The notes under the pieces were generated by a model. That model did not search any database. It saw nothing but the letters and a program-made list of their open reading frames with translations, and was not told the origin of the DNA. DNA of 64,000 nucleotides, taken from Neckera pumila (taxonomy: Eukaryota; Streptophyta; Bryopsida; Hypnales; Neckeraceae). Position numbers and translations under genes: made by a program. Each line of letters begins with the position of its first letter. Position 1 is the first letter of the stretch. Positions 24,646 to 35,967 of the stretch are shown in pieces. Location: NCBI GenBank assembly GCA_963969595.1, contig OZ018417.1:8682501-8746500 (forward strand). Reading direction: 5' to 3'.

Positions 24646-27600
24646 ATGGAGGAGAAGGAGGGCGCGGCAGACGCCTTGGAGATGGTCACCTTCACCATCA
24701 TCATCGATGACATTGTCTTCCCCGACGGCCGCACTTCCATGGCCTGCCTTGGCGGCGGAGGTCACACACGCCATTCCTTCCATTCGATTCTTGCAGTTCC
24801 TTCTATTTAGTTTCCAGTGCTTGACTTCGCTCTACATGTTAATTCGCTGTTTTAAGCATCTTCTAGTTCCTAATTCCTCAGAGAATCTCTTTTTGTGCCG
24901 AGCTGTTTCTGTTTCTTTGTGTTTCTAGATTCTCTGTGTTTTACTGGACTTTTTTGAGCTCTTTGTGTGTTGCTGGTGCAAGATTTGGTGTTACATTTCA
25001 ATTTTTTCGCAATTGAATTGTTAAATTCTGCGATGTGCATTTCGATCTAAGAAATAATTTCTGCATTACGATTTGTATAGCGTGATTTGCGTGCTTCGAC
25101 TTCGTTGCTGTCCAATTTCTAGTCGATTTATCGATTACGGGATGCTTACTGTACTTCCTATGAGATCCTCACTGTACTTTTGGTGCCGAGCTGCTTCTGT
25201 TTCTTCATGTTTCTCGGTTCTCTGTCGCCTGCGTTACTTTTTCGAGCTCTTTGTCTTGCTCGTGTGAGATTTGGTGTTTTTGATTTGGTGTTACATCTCT
25301 CAAATTTTTCTCAATTGAATTTTTTAATCTCTGCGATGTGCATTTCGATGTGCGGAATTCTTTCAGTGCAGCGGGATTTGCGTCCTTTTGGTATCGAGCT
25401 GCTCCATTTCTTCGTGTTTCTCGGTTAGCTCGAAAGACGCCAATCCCGCAGTACAGATCGTAATTTAGAGAGAATTTCTCAGATCGAAATGCACATCGCA
25501 GAGATTAAACAATTCAATTGAGAGAAAATTAAGAAATGTAACACCAAATCTCACATCAGCAAGACGAAGAGCTCAAAAAAAGTCCAGCAAGAAACAGCTA
25601 TTCTTACATAGAATCCCGCTGTTCTCATATCCCACTACCGGCGGAGTTACTGCTGGTTTTCTTTCTTCCTGTTTCTCGGTTGACGGCGACTTTTTGAGAC
25701 TTTTTGAGTCCCTTGTGGAGTAGCGAATTTGGATGCATGGTTAGAGTGCAGGGCTTTTAGGACTATAGAGCTAATATGGTTCAAATCTTGTTCTCCAAGA
25801 TTTTGTTGTATATTGTAGCATGAAAGCTAGTGTAGCATTAAGCTGTTGCTACCGAATGATTGAGTCGTAGGTAATTTTAAGAAGATTAAATATAATCCTT
25901 TTAATTGCAATTGCAACATCAAGGGTTTCTCTGATTTTCTGAGCGGGATTTCTGATGATCTTGTTGTAGAAGGGTTTGGTTTACGGAATGGAATCTGTGG
26001 CATTAGTGCTGCACCCATGGCTGTTCTTCAGAGTTGAAATTTGTCAATCGAGAGGTCTCATTTTTACTAATTATGTAATTGGGACTCGGTTTTCTCATTG
26101 CATATGCTGTGGTTCAGAATTTCCGTTCTTTGGAAGCATCGAAGTGATTCAAGATTCGTATTGGAATGTAGTTCCAGAAATTAATTACCAAGTTCTGTGC
26201 ATGCTGCAGGTCCTCAAACGGCTTTTGGAGCTCTTCTCTGGTTATCAAACGGAGAGAGGTCGGTCTGCCTTTTGCCAGCATCCTCCATTTTATCACCGTC
26301 TTTTTGCACCTCTTTTTGAAGGCGTTTGCAATTTACAATGAGCTACATGATTCACGACAATTAAGAAAGAAGAATACCACACATTTCGGCCGGCACTAAT
26401 TGTGGCATTTAGGGTTGTTCATGTGACGATGGACGATTGTGCGTTTTTTGCATTGGTTTGCATGTACAGAGTCTTCATGATCCCTCCTCTTCTCTGCAGA
26501 GTGGGGCTAGCATCTGGGGTTGGTGAAGACTTTCCAGATTCATGTAAGGATTGGCTTGAAACAGCGGGCGTTGACACGGGCGGTCTTGTGCTGTGGCCGT
26601 CTGCTACTCTACGAGCGTGGCAGGTCAGGTGCACTCCATAAATCTTACTTTTTTTTCATGAATGATGGTTTGATTAGATTTTTGAAGAGACTGGATGCCT
26701 GATTCTGTATTAAATATGATTTCTTTCGTCAAGCTATTTTTAATAGCTTGACACCAGCTTGGAAGTAGTTCAAAGTGCCCTTTTGATTCATTTTGATGAA
26801 AAAGGAAAAACAAACCTGAAAATGATCAACAAAACACCATAATATGAATTCAAGAAGTAAAGTCAACTTTATGTTCAAATTTTTGTTCAATGTAAGATTA
26901 ATTTAAATGGGATCAGGCGGAACAGCCCGCACGATCAATCACTCACAAGAAACAAAGCGTGCAAACATCAAATGAGACCAGTCGTGCCAGATAGTAGATT
27001 TAAAGTTAGAGCTAGGTTTAATAGTACTTAAAGAAAAATTTGGTTGTATGGCTGCCAGGTTTTGAACCCAGAACATCTTAGATGCCTAAGAAGGTCACCG
27101 GAATCATTTTGTTTGAATGATAAGCTTCAGCCATTCCATGGGTGTTTTTGAAACCTTTTGTACACAATTAATCGGAATGTTGCTGTTATTCTCCAAATAT
27201 GTACCTTTAATTAAGTAAAATCGACAAGTAACAACAGGGAAAGAAAACTTGACCCTCAAATCCAGAGGAGTATATGGGGTGGCAAAATAGAGCATACAAA
27301 GCAAAGGATACTGAGTTTGACTAAATGGTCGCAGAGTTAATTATGAAAGATAATTAGGAGTGAAACGGTCTCTAAAGTTATTATGGAGATAAAAAATACT
27401 TTGTAGATGACTCAGGCTTCACCGCAGGTTTTTGAAGCCTTTGGGCACAAATCATGGTTACATCTGGAATATTACAGTAATCTGTGCTCATTTTTAGCAG
27501 GAAAGACGTAACAGCCAACAATAAACAAAATTCGGCAGCTAAATTTACGAGGTGCAGGTGATGGTGGACAGTGCAAGAAAGTAGGTATCTAGTGTAGGTG

Positions 27601-30042
27601 GTTCTCATGCTAATTGATTGAAAATTTATCGGATCATAATGAACCTCCTCTGGATGTGTCTGTACAGATTTTGGAGGAGGATGGCAAACGTACAGAGGTA
27701 TGCGTGGCAGACCTAGTCCTATCTTAACTTTCAGCGATTCGTTGATGTAGTGCGTTTCATTAAACTTACGGCATATCCCTTTTGACTTGCAGAAGCTGGC
27801 ATGATATCTTACTAATTGTTTAAGAATATGTACCTGCTTCGTGTAACAGGTCTGGAGAGTACCCTTGGGTGACGAGGTGTGGGGGATGCTGCGGCCGGCG
27901 ATGAATTTGCTCCCTCCTCTTTATCAGTAATATCTTTTGCCATGACACAGCACTAAATCCTGAATAGATACTATATAACCTCGTTTTCTGTAATGGAGGT
28001 ATGGTTCCAGGTGTCTATATTGTTAACCCATATCTCATTAATTGGAGGCGTAGGTTTTAGTTTTGTGCCAATCTTTATTCTATCGAGGTCTCAGCAACCA
28101 TAAGTCAATTTAGAGCCTGTGTTCATCTCTGTTCGTCGTGGAATCTAGGAAGGCAAAGACATATCACGCGGGAGTGCATCCCAGTGGGCTCGACGTTGAG
28201 TTTCTTCGGGAGTTGAGGAACTCAGGTGCAGAAATTGTCTGCGTCGAAGTCTACACGCATGCTGAACAAGTCGTCCCACGTTCCGAGCTTCAGTATGGAC
28301 TCTTTTATCTTTTATTGATCGTACTTAATAGTTTGCTTCAACTAGGATAGTTCTAATTAATGTCCTTCAATGTTTATGTTTTTTTACTCCAAATAGTCTA
28401 ATGGGTATTGTAGATTGGCGGAATGCAGCATCAGACTCTTGTGTCATGAACCATTGTTTTTACAATGCCGTTTACTGGCCTAGAGATCATCCCAAGTTCC
28501 CGAGTTCCACTAACTGATGTTGCGTAGTTTCTCTTCAATTTATATGCCGTCTAGTTTCCCTTTAAGTTTCCTTGGAAACGCTATCAATCTGTAGTCATGA
28601 TGCCTGTATGTGACGTAATATTTAACGAATAGTGATGTCAGGAGAAGGAAAGTAACATTTTCTTTGTCACCAGGGCCTTGGTTTCAACAGGTCACATATT
28701 CTCCCCAAATGAGAGAGAGGCTGCCTCTCTAGTTGGACCAGGGCCACCTCTGGAGCTGATTGAGCGGCTTTCTGAACTGGGTGCTGAGGTTCAGTTCTAT
28801 AAAACTTCCTTCTGCAAGAGTTGTTTTTTGCTGTCAACAGAACCACTGTTAGAGGCTGTCTTCTTTTTCAGTGATTTATGCAGATAGTATCAGAGATTCC
28901 ATTGAAGGGAGCGTGATTCTCCACATCATACAGCTACCTAGAACAATCTAGATTGAGTCCCTAGCCTCCATCTGATCTCTAGCATGTAGGCTTTTTCAGT
29001 AACTGGGCTGCACGCAATTATCTTTTATATGAATGAGAATATCATTTCCAAAAGAACTTCTGATACGAGCCAGATCTCTTCTGCAGATTGTTGTCTTACG
29101 ACGTGGACACTTGGGCTGTATTGTGCATAGGTAAGAGCATCGATCTGATGCCGTTTAGGAGATTTGCAGTCCAGTGTTTTCGGTTCAACAGGTTTGTTAA
29201 GGGCGATCGGGCATTTAGGAAGTTTGAAGTCGCAATATTATCTCTACGAAGGCGCGGTACTCCCACCTGCTTTCAAAAAGCCTCTTGGATTCGTAGAGAA
29301 AGTTCGGAATTATTAGGTTACGCCTTCAGCTTCCACATTATAGGTCTTTCCTTCCGATGTTATTGAACATCTGATTGGTGTATTGGTGAATTCAAACTGC
29401 TTTGACGTGGCAGATCAGATACTAAAGAGACCTGGGACGTCCCGGCTTTTCATACTGTAATCCAAGAAGGTGAGAAGAGTAATGGCGACATGAGCAGGAC
29501 AGAATTGCAAAAGCTTAGTCTTCAAGGAATGAACGTGAAGGATGCTCTAGATCCAACAGGATGTGGCAATACGTTCTGTGGTGGCTTTCTAGTAGGATGG
29601 TACAGGACACGGAATCTATTGACCGCAGCTTTATGGGGAAGTGTTTCAGCAAGTTTCAGTAAGTCGCTCCAATCTTTGACTGCAATGTGAAGTCGCTTAT
29701 CTTGTTTACATCATATCACTCGTCTCGCGTACATAATTTTGTCTCTCATTTTTTTCTGTGCTGGTGTCGATTGGGATTGCTTTTTTCTTATTCAGGGTGA
29801 GCGAAGTATACTACTATTCCACAAGAGACAATGTAACTTTAACCTTTTAATGGCCAGAGCAACTTACTGTCTCTAATATGAAATTAATACGTTTGGGGAT
29901 GCTCGCTCATTAACACCAAAATCTGATTGCAGTGTTGGAGTACGAAGGCATTCCTCCACCCCGGGTCTCTGAATGGCGGCCAGCAGCTCAACTGCGTCTC
30001 GAGCTTCTCCAGCCACTTGCAAAACAGGTTTCGTTTAATTAG
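24646..30042 (+). CDS. pfkB/ribokinase-fold protein, MAK32-like, ten exons, 350 aa
   Basis: Member of the pfkB family, whose usual reaction is ATP-dependent phosphorylation of a sugar or nucleoside; the substrate here is unknown. Exons: 24646-24760, 26210-26258, 26500-26623, 27668-27697, 27850-27926, 28149-28292, 28674-28788, 29087-29130, 29414-29658, 29933-30042. All introns are GT-AG, all phases join, and the total is 1053 nt ending in TAG. Visible signatures are the N-terminal glycine-rich motif LGGGGPQTAFGALLW (35-49), SPNEREAASLVGPG in the middle, and the C-terminal pfkB motif DPTGCGNTFCGGF (279-291). In ordinary ribokinases this last motif is DxxGAGD with Asp as catalytic base; here that residue is Asn285. 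From memory, yeast Mak32 has a similar GGGN, so this looks like a branch feature rather than damage. Length is close to yeast Mak32 (about 360 aa). The ATG opens a GC-rich first exon. The family is secure, the enzymatic activity is not. Confidence 0.9.
24890..25700. repeat. Direct and inverted repeats inside intron 1 of the pfkB-like gene
   Basis: A block of about 150-180 bp (GAGCTCTTTGT..TTGCT, GATTTGGTGTTACAT, CAATTGAATT, TGCGATGTGCATTTCGAT) occurs near 24940-25050 and 25234-25355, and as a reverse complement near 25470-25592. A shorter unit (GAGCTGYTTCTGTTTCTT..GTTTCT) recurs near 24898, 25187, 25395 and, in part, 25665. The second and third blocks lie about 115 bp apart as a long hairpin in the pre-mRNA. 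Confidence 0.75.
27100..27600. repeat. Diverged ~300-bp direct duplication within intron 3 of the pfkB-like gene
   Basis: 27115-27260 and 27405-27550 share order and motifs: TTTTTGAARCCTTT followed by CACAAT/CACAAAT, GGAATRTT, AACAGCCAACAATAAACAAAA against AACAACAGGGAAAGAAAA, and a final CAAATCC/AAATTTA stretch. Similarity is clearly degraded, so this is a moderate call. Confidence 0.35.
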
Positions 30043-31289
30043 GATCGGCTTATGAATACCTGAAGAATGATATCGACAGGCGTCTTAAGAGAGTGAAGTG
30101 CAGTCATCATTGTTTAGCCGTCGCAGAAACGGATCGTGGGCTGTGACAGTGATTCTTGGTTCTAGTCACGGCAAAAATGTACCAAATGAATTGAAATTGA
30201 ACTATGCAGCATGAGTCTTGCCTGTGCAGTGGACAGAGACGCGTGCGGGATGTTCCTCATCATCATGGTGTCAGAGACCGCTACTGTCCAGAATATAATA
30301 CTGTGGACGTCTTTGAATTAATAGAAGTACTGTCAACAGTGAAACGTGGCACGTTTTTAAGTATGAAGCTCTCGGTGGTACATGCGTCACTGTTTTCTGA
30401 ATCATTTTTTATGACTAAAGCCATACTTGCTGATGCCGAAGTCTGGCCTCAGGGTAGCAAGTGACTGTCCTAGAGTAGTTGCCAATTGGGGTCTAATACA
30501 ATCTGTCGCTGTGTGAGATTGAAGTTTTTAGCGTGCTCCTTCTTGCTCCTTCTTGTAGTCAGGTGGTGTGTGCACTGGAGAGGTGAAGAACAAGCCCGTT
30601 GTTCTGTGGTGCCGCCCCTGTTCGACCCCACAGCCTTCGAACGAGAAGCTGACTTCAAGTGCTCCCATGAACCTTTTTCTTCTCCATTCTACCTCGGCTC
30701 CAATCGACTCTCCTCTCGTTTCCCCCCAACCCCCACAAGCCGTCTAGCTTCCACGAGACGGGCGCTGCTACTTCATCGTTGAGGACGTGGGTGGCCAAAA
30801 TCTCCAGCGAAGCCCCAAGACAACGGATCTTTGTCAAAGACATTGCAACGCACATCGTTTCGTCACTAGACAGCTCCATCCTTCTTGATTCCCAATTCCT
30901 CCACCAACTGCTCTACACCTTCCTCATCCGGTGACTCACGAACAGCGTTTGGGAAGATTTTGGAGCTCTACTAGTAGATATCCTCCTTCTACAATAATGG
31001 TCCGTTTTTTTTTAAGAGGGCACTGGTTTCATCCTTTTAACTCTGAATTTTTCCGGTTTTTTGCCCCCGATATCAGTTTGTAACCAGCCTATTTCCTTCC
31101 AAGTGAAAATTTGAAAAGTGAAAATCCTCTAATGTCAAAAAATTGCCGGTTTACAATCTAAAAAAGACATTACATTCTTGACAGGAATTGAACTGGCATA
31201 GCCTTTCACCAACTAAAAGCCAAGAATCCTCCCAACCCATGCAATATGGAGTTAAGGATGGTCATTGAAAAGGTTGCAGAAATCAAAGT
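30043..31289. other. 3' flank of the pfkB-like gene; one exon-like open stretch
   Basis: Contains an open stretch at 30671-30934 (plus) without an ATG. Its second half (WVAKISSEAPRQRIFVKDIA, then HIVSSLDSS and LHQLLYTFLIR) has ordinary protein composition and ends at TGA, with a possible splice donor (CCG|GTGACT) just before the stop. I do not recognise the family. It may be an orphan exon or a captured gene fragment. The rest of the interval shows nothing. Confidence 0.35.
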
Positions 31290-31517
31290 TTAGGGTTCAA
31301 AATTTTCACCTTCTTCAAAAGGATCCTCTGTTGCCCCTGTTAAATACTTCTCAGGATTAGTAAATAAATATCTAAACTTTCTAGCATTCTTCCATAAGAT
31401 GATGGCATCCATTAAAATGGGCTCAAAGTCTTGGGCTGGTCCTTCCATGTTCACACGCATGACACTATTCAAATGTGTTGTTGTCATGCGATTTTGGGTA
31501 GTGCGGGAGGTGGCCAA
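31290..31517 (-). mobile_element. hAT-like transposase C-terminal fragment (decayed)
   Basis: A minus-strand frame ending at 31290 reads NRMTTTHLNSVMRVNMEGP, then DFEPILMDAIILWKNARKFR. This is the layout of the C-terminus of hAT dimerisation regions in DUF-type hAT transposases (NRL..EHLNAV.RI..EGP....F....A...W...K). Only about 75 codons are preserved and I find no catalytic residues, BED finger or terminal repeats nearby. It is a relic; the assignment is by pattern only. Confidence 0.45.
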
Positions 31518-32139
31518 GCGAGAGCAGAAGAGGGCAACGGTCAGCGGGGCGGCAGGTAGGTTGGGTAGGTTTAGGGTTTTTTTGTTTATTTTTTCTTTTA
31601 GTTATTAAAAAAAAATTTCAAACGGCCCTCCCGCCCCTCTTCCTCAAGTGCTCCCCTATGGCCAGCTGGCCCTGTCCCCAGCTGGTCCCACTGACCCCCT
31701 TATGCAATACCCGGCCACTTTATCTCAATACCCGACCTGTTCTAACCCTAGGTATGTGCCACTTACAGTACATGTATAGCAGCTAAAATCCTCCTTTTTA
31801 CAAAACAAACCGGTTAAAATCCACCCTATTTTAAATTGAGGCGGGTTAATTATCCCCCAAATTTTTATGTACATCGGTTGATTGCCTATCTTATCAATTT
31901 TTCCTCCGGTTTTCCATCCTTCACTTTCAAAGCTCAACCGGTTTTTTGACCATTTCAACTAGCTAACTTTGTATTAGCCGCCGGTTCTTCCCGGACATTG
32001 CTCACAAATGACATCCCTTCTCTGCACCGTACGTGCTCGGGCCATGCTGCTAACATTACCGGCTGGCGCTATTTTGATTCTCTGGAAGCGGGTTACTGGC
32101 CTCCAGCCATGCACTCTCGTCGACTATCTGATGAGTGGT

Positions 32140-32370
32140 GGGAGCCCTGAAATGCCAACCATTGTTGTGGACTCTGATAGCATATTGCAAGACCCTGCTG
32201 GAGTCTTAGTTGGAGGCCTATTATCTGGCAGTGGAAGTAGTAAAGCTCTAATCCAGTGGGATGTTGGCCCTGTAGAAGAGTACATTAGTTGTGTAAGGTA
32301 GACAAGGCCTATTACCGCCCTGATTTGGAATCTGAATATCTTGAAGGAGATTCAACACTAAAGAACAAAT
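32140..32370 (+). mobile_element. Ty3/gypsy integrase C-terminus with chromodomain (frameshifted relic)
   Basis: One frame reads MPTIVVDSDSILQDPAGVLV, then SSKALIQWDVGPVEEYISC, the shape of a Ty3/gypsy integrase-associated chromodomain (P..IL..R....G....VLI.W.GLP.EEATWE). After a frameshift the next frame at 32310 gives YYRPDLESEYLEGDSTLKN, matching the usual FP.FNLEDKV.L.G.S continuation. Upstream polyprotein sequence and LTRs are not recognisable. It is a dead fragment. Confidence 0.5.
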
Positions 32371-33000
32371 TAGGATACTAATAAGCAAAATGTTGGATAT
32401 TCAATGATCCTGAAAGGTACCACAAAATTAACCCTTGGCTTACATTGGGTATGTGGAGACAAATACAAGGAATAATGTGTGAGAGTAGTCAATAGTCCCA
32501 ACTCCCAAATGACACCCTTAAGAAATTTTTTCCCAAATCCACTGACGGTTAGTGCATTGTTAGCCAATAGATTTTGGGAGAAAGAGCAAGTTGCAATTTG
32601 AAAATATCAGGAAAGAAATGGTGAATTTAAAAAAAAAAAATTGGAATAAGAAATAGAGAAAAAAACTAGAGCCAGTACTTGAAAAAACAACTCAATATGG
32701 GAATTACAAGAAAATAGCTCGTAAAACTCAAAAAAAAATTTTGAACGTTAGAGCACATTCAGAGCCAAGTCGACTCAAAGATATAATACTAGTTATACCA
32801 AATTGCCAAAACCTAATAAGGATTATGGTGTACAAGAGGATTGAACTTTTCAACCAATGTAATTATAGTAAGGCATGTACACCCATATTCAACACTGCAC
32901 AAAATGTGACATCTATACTTGGAAAAAAAAAAACCCAGTAAAATCTGTGAATTTTCCCTTGCAAATGAGGGACGCTCAGAGGCACTGTCCTTGCAGATAC

Positions 33001-33877
33001 TGTACAATGGGGGGACAAAAGTATCATTGCCCCCTTTTGTTCCCACACAAATGTCTCCATTTTCAAACACTATCTCTTAAAAATTTTATGTAAATTTTTT
33101 ATCATTGCATTCCTACTTATTCCCAATCATGCATACCAAATTTCAACTTCAAAAAAGCAAAACTCTGTTTTTGGTGAATTTTTAAAGTCAATTTTCATGG
33201 TTTTACATAATATTTTATTGAAAACAATTAATGATGAAATTTTGAAATTTGATTGCGGAGATATGTTGGAAATATCCATACGCACATCTCACCTTCAACA
33301 AGCATCTCCAATCAAAATCCACAGCTCCCTCTATAAAAAATTCAATATTGTGGTGACAATGTCCTAATTTTGAAAAATAGATATATTTTTATTGTAATTA
33401 AATTTGGCAAGGCAATTGTACAATCATGTGCAAATGTATAAAATAAGATGTAATGTGATGGTTAAAATAGAAAAATCTAATTACAATAAAATTATATCTA
33501 TTTTCCAAAATTAGGACATTGTCACCACAATATTGAACTTTTTTAGAGGGACTTGTGGATTTTTTTTGGAGATGCTTGTTGAAGGTAAGATGTGCGTATG
33601 GATATTCCCAACATATCTCCACAAGCAAATTTAAAAATTTCATCATTAATTGTTTTCAATAAAATATTATGTAAAACCATGAAAACGGACTTTAAAAATT
33701 CACCAAAACTGGAGTTTTGCTTTTTTGAAGTTGAAATTTGATATGCATGATTGGGACTAAATAGGAATGCAATGATCTAAGAATTTTAAAAAAATTACAA
33801 AAAATAGTGTTTAAAAATGGAGGCGTTTGTGTAGGAACAAAAGGGGGGTGACAATACTTTTGTCCTCCCATTGTACA
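33001..33877. mobile_element. Long fold-back element, 877 bp, arms about 400 bp
   Basis: It begins TGTACAATGGGGGGACAAAA and ends as the near reverse complement (TTTTGTCCTCCCATTGTACA). The arms 33001-33400 and 33465-33877 pair over almost their full length: AGGACATTGTCACCACAAT, AACATATCTCC and CATCATTAATTGTTTTCAAT are all mirrored. The unpaired spacer is about 65 bp. No open frame is conserved. The flanks show no clear target duplication. It may belong to a MULE-like or Foldback class. Confidence 0.8.
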
Positions 33878-34316
33878 ACAATGAAGTTGTAGAGGTGGAA
33901 TTCAGGATTTTACAATAGAGCCAGCCCATACGGGCTTCGGTTTACCACATGCGGTGAGCCTTTTCACGGCATGCGGTAAGCCTTTTCACCATTTTTCAAA
34001 ATCATTAGTTACAATCAGAATTACAAGGTTACGTCATCACAAATAGAAACAAAAAAATAGGGCTCCATATAATTTGTTGCTCAAAAACCTAAGTAGGTTA
34101 GAAAACATTTTAAAATAAAAGCCCTAAACCAAAATGGAAGTCCCAAAAATTAATACGGAGTATTTAAATTCTCCACAATACATTCAAGCACTTCCAACCG
34201 AAAAACTATGAAAAAAGCATAAACCTGTAAAAAGAAACATACCCTAAAGCGCTTCGTAGCAAATACACAGAGACCTTTACAAAAAACAACTGACAAGCAA
34301 CAAAGTACTCTTAATC

Positions 34317-34932
34317 TTAACCCCTAAATGCCGAAGGCACCCAAATCTGGTGTTTGCAAAACTTTGAAGTTAAATAAAACCTAATCAAGTTGCTATTTTT
34401 AGTAGTTTATATTTTTAGAAAGTTCTTCTTGGAGTCTAATTTTAGCATCAAAATCCGATCTTGAAAATAAATGATAGTGATTTTTCTATTCAAGTTTTTA
34501 TACAAGGGTACCCATTGCAATCTTGACTTCCTATAGTGTTAAGAGCTCTTGGAATTGAGCCTCAAATACACTAGATCTTGGAGAAAAAATCACATTCAAA
34601 ATTCATTTAGAAAATTTGTAGAGTAGATTTTAAGAAGCCATAAATTGATCAGGGTTATACATGTTAGGCCCTTAAACCTCATATTTTTTTGGTCACCAAC
34701 TTTTTAGATTTGACTTGTGTAAAGAAGATGGAAAGATTTTTGCAATTTTAACACCCTCATGGTCAAAAATTATAATCTTTCACTCCATAAGTGATATTGT
34801 TGTGTTTTCATTTCCTATGAGATTTCTAACATGTCTAGTTTGAATTTGTAGGGTTACAATTTAAAAAAAACTGATACAACTTATTGGCACTTTGTTCAAG
34901 TTAGAGCAAATTCCAGGAAGCCTCAATTAAGC
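34317..34932 (-). mobile_element. TTAA/CCCCTAAA-family element, copy 5 (one end lost)
   Basis: Begins TTAACCCCTAAATGCCGAAGG. The interior is the reverse of copies 4 and 8 (CTATAGTGTTAAGAGCTCTT, ATTTTTTTGGTCACCAACTT). The far end stops around AGAGCAAATTCCAGGAAGCC without the expected terminal TTTAGGGGTTAA, where a poly-T tract and a GC-rich block begin. Confidence 0.65.
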
Positions 34933-34937
34933 CTTCG

Positions 34938-35160
34938 TTTTTTTTTTTTTTCCTTAACAAATGGGTAGAATCCAATGCATTAAATCCCCTCGGTGGTTTC
35001 ACCCTCCCTGGCCGGGGGCGTGGGCAGGTGAAAAACCCCATTGCCGACTGGGTAGGCAAAGTCCCCCTGGGAAGGCTGTAACCAATACGGGGGTGGAGGC
35101 CCGCCTTTGGCCGTTGGGGGTCAGATGCCCCCCCCCACAACCATGTGCGAGGCTCTAGGT
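34938..35160 (-). repeat. GC-rich block with A-tail on the minus strand, SINE-like
   Basis: On the minus strand a GC-rich body of about 200 bp (35160 down to 34955) ends in a run of about 14 A at 34951-34938. That is the layout of a SINE or a short retroposed sequence. I do not see convincing pol III A and B boxes or a target duplication. It truncates the neighbouring TTAA-family copy. Confidence 0.35.
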
Positions 35161-35967
35161 AGATGTGCCAATGACCGGACACACAAAATTCAAAATCCTT
35201 TTCCGTAAAGTTGAGGAACTTGGAAGCTCTAAAATTTTGCACAACTGTCAAATCTCATGTAAAGATTTCTTTCCAAATTTTTTTTTTCAAAAAGGTGTTT
35301 TTTTTCAAATTTGGTTGCAATTTAAAAGTAACAGGTTAAAAACATGTCTTGCAGCCCTTCCCCGCACAGTGTGCGGTGCGTGTGCGGTGGGACGAAATCG
35401 TTCTACTGGCGTTCTCAAAAGCGGTCCCAAAGGCGAATGGATGAACGTACCTTTTGTTACGGATGAACTGAAGCCCTTTTTTACTGAAGAGGAAATAGGG
35501 TTTCCAAGGCGGCGGCGCAAATAGGTTGCCTTCGCAAGATGGTTGTTTGTGTTCCTGAGTTTTTCTCCGGCTGTGTCTTGAGAACTCCCTGTGACTTGCG
35601 AGGGTTTGGGGTTTGAAAGGAAGGAGACGACGGACGTGAGGACGACGAAGACGACGAGTGTTGTGTGTTGTGTGCGCGCGCGCGTGATCATTGTGTGTGC
35701 GCGTACAGACGTTACAGTTCGCTGGAGCGCAGTGGTCGAAGGTATTGCTAGGTTTCATGTTGGGAGTGTTAGTGCATGGCCATGGTAGCTGTTGGGGTTT
35801 CATCTGTTCCTCGTTATGTACCCAACACGAACAAGCTTGGAGAGCTTCTTGCAATCTGCACTTGTTGCATTCGGTTTAGGGTTTTGCTAACCAAAGCACT
35901 TGGCTATGGAAAATTTGATTCTTTGGAGGTGTGTTGTTGGTTGGAGCAGGGGTTGATCAAGCGAGCC

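Noticed and set aside
29243..29314. Open stretch LYEGAVLPPAFKKPLGFVEK inside intron 8 of the pfkB-like gene
   Set aside because: It lacks matched splice sites, runs into TAG, and exons 8 and 9 already join in phase without it.
35165..35524. 119-codon plus-strand frame upstream of the OBAP pseudogene
   Set aside because: The first half is low-complexity F-rich sequence from poly-T tracts; the second half (..VTDELKPFFTEEEIGF..) looks protein-like but is too short and unrecognised.
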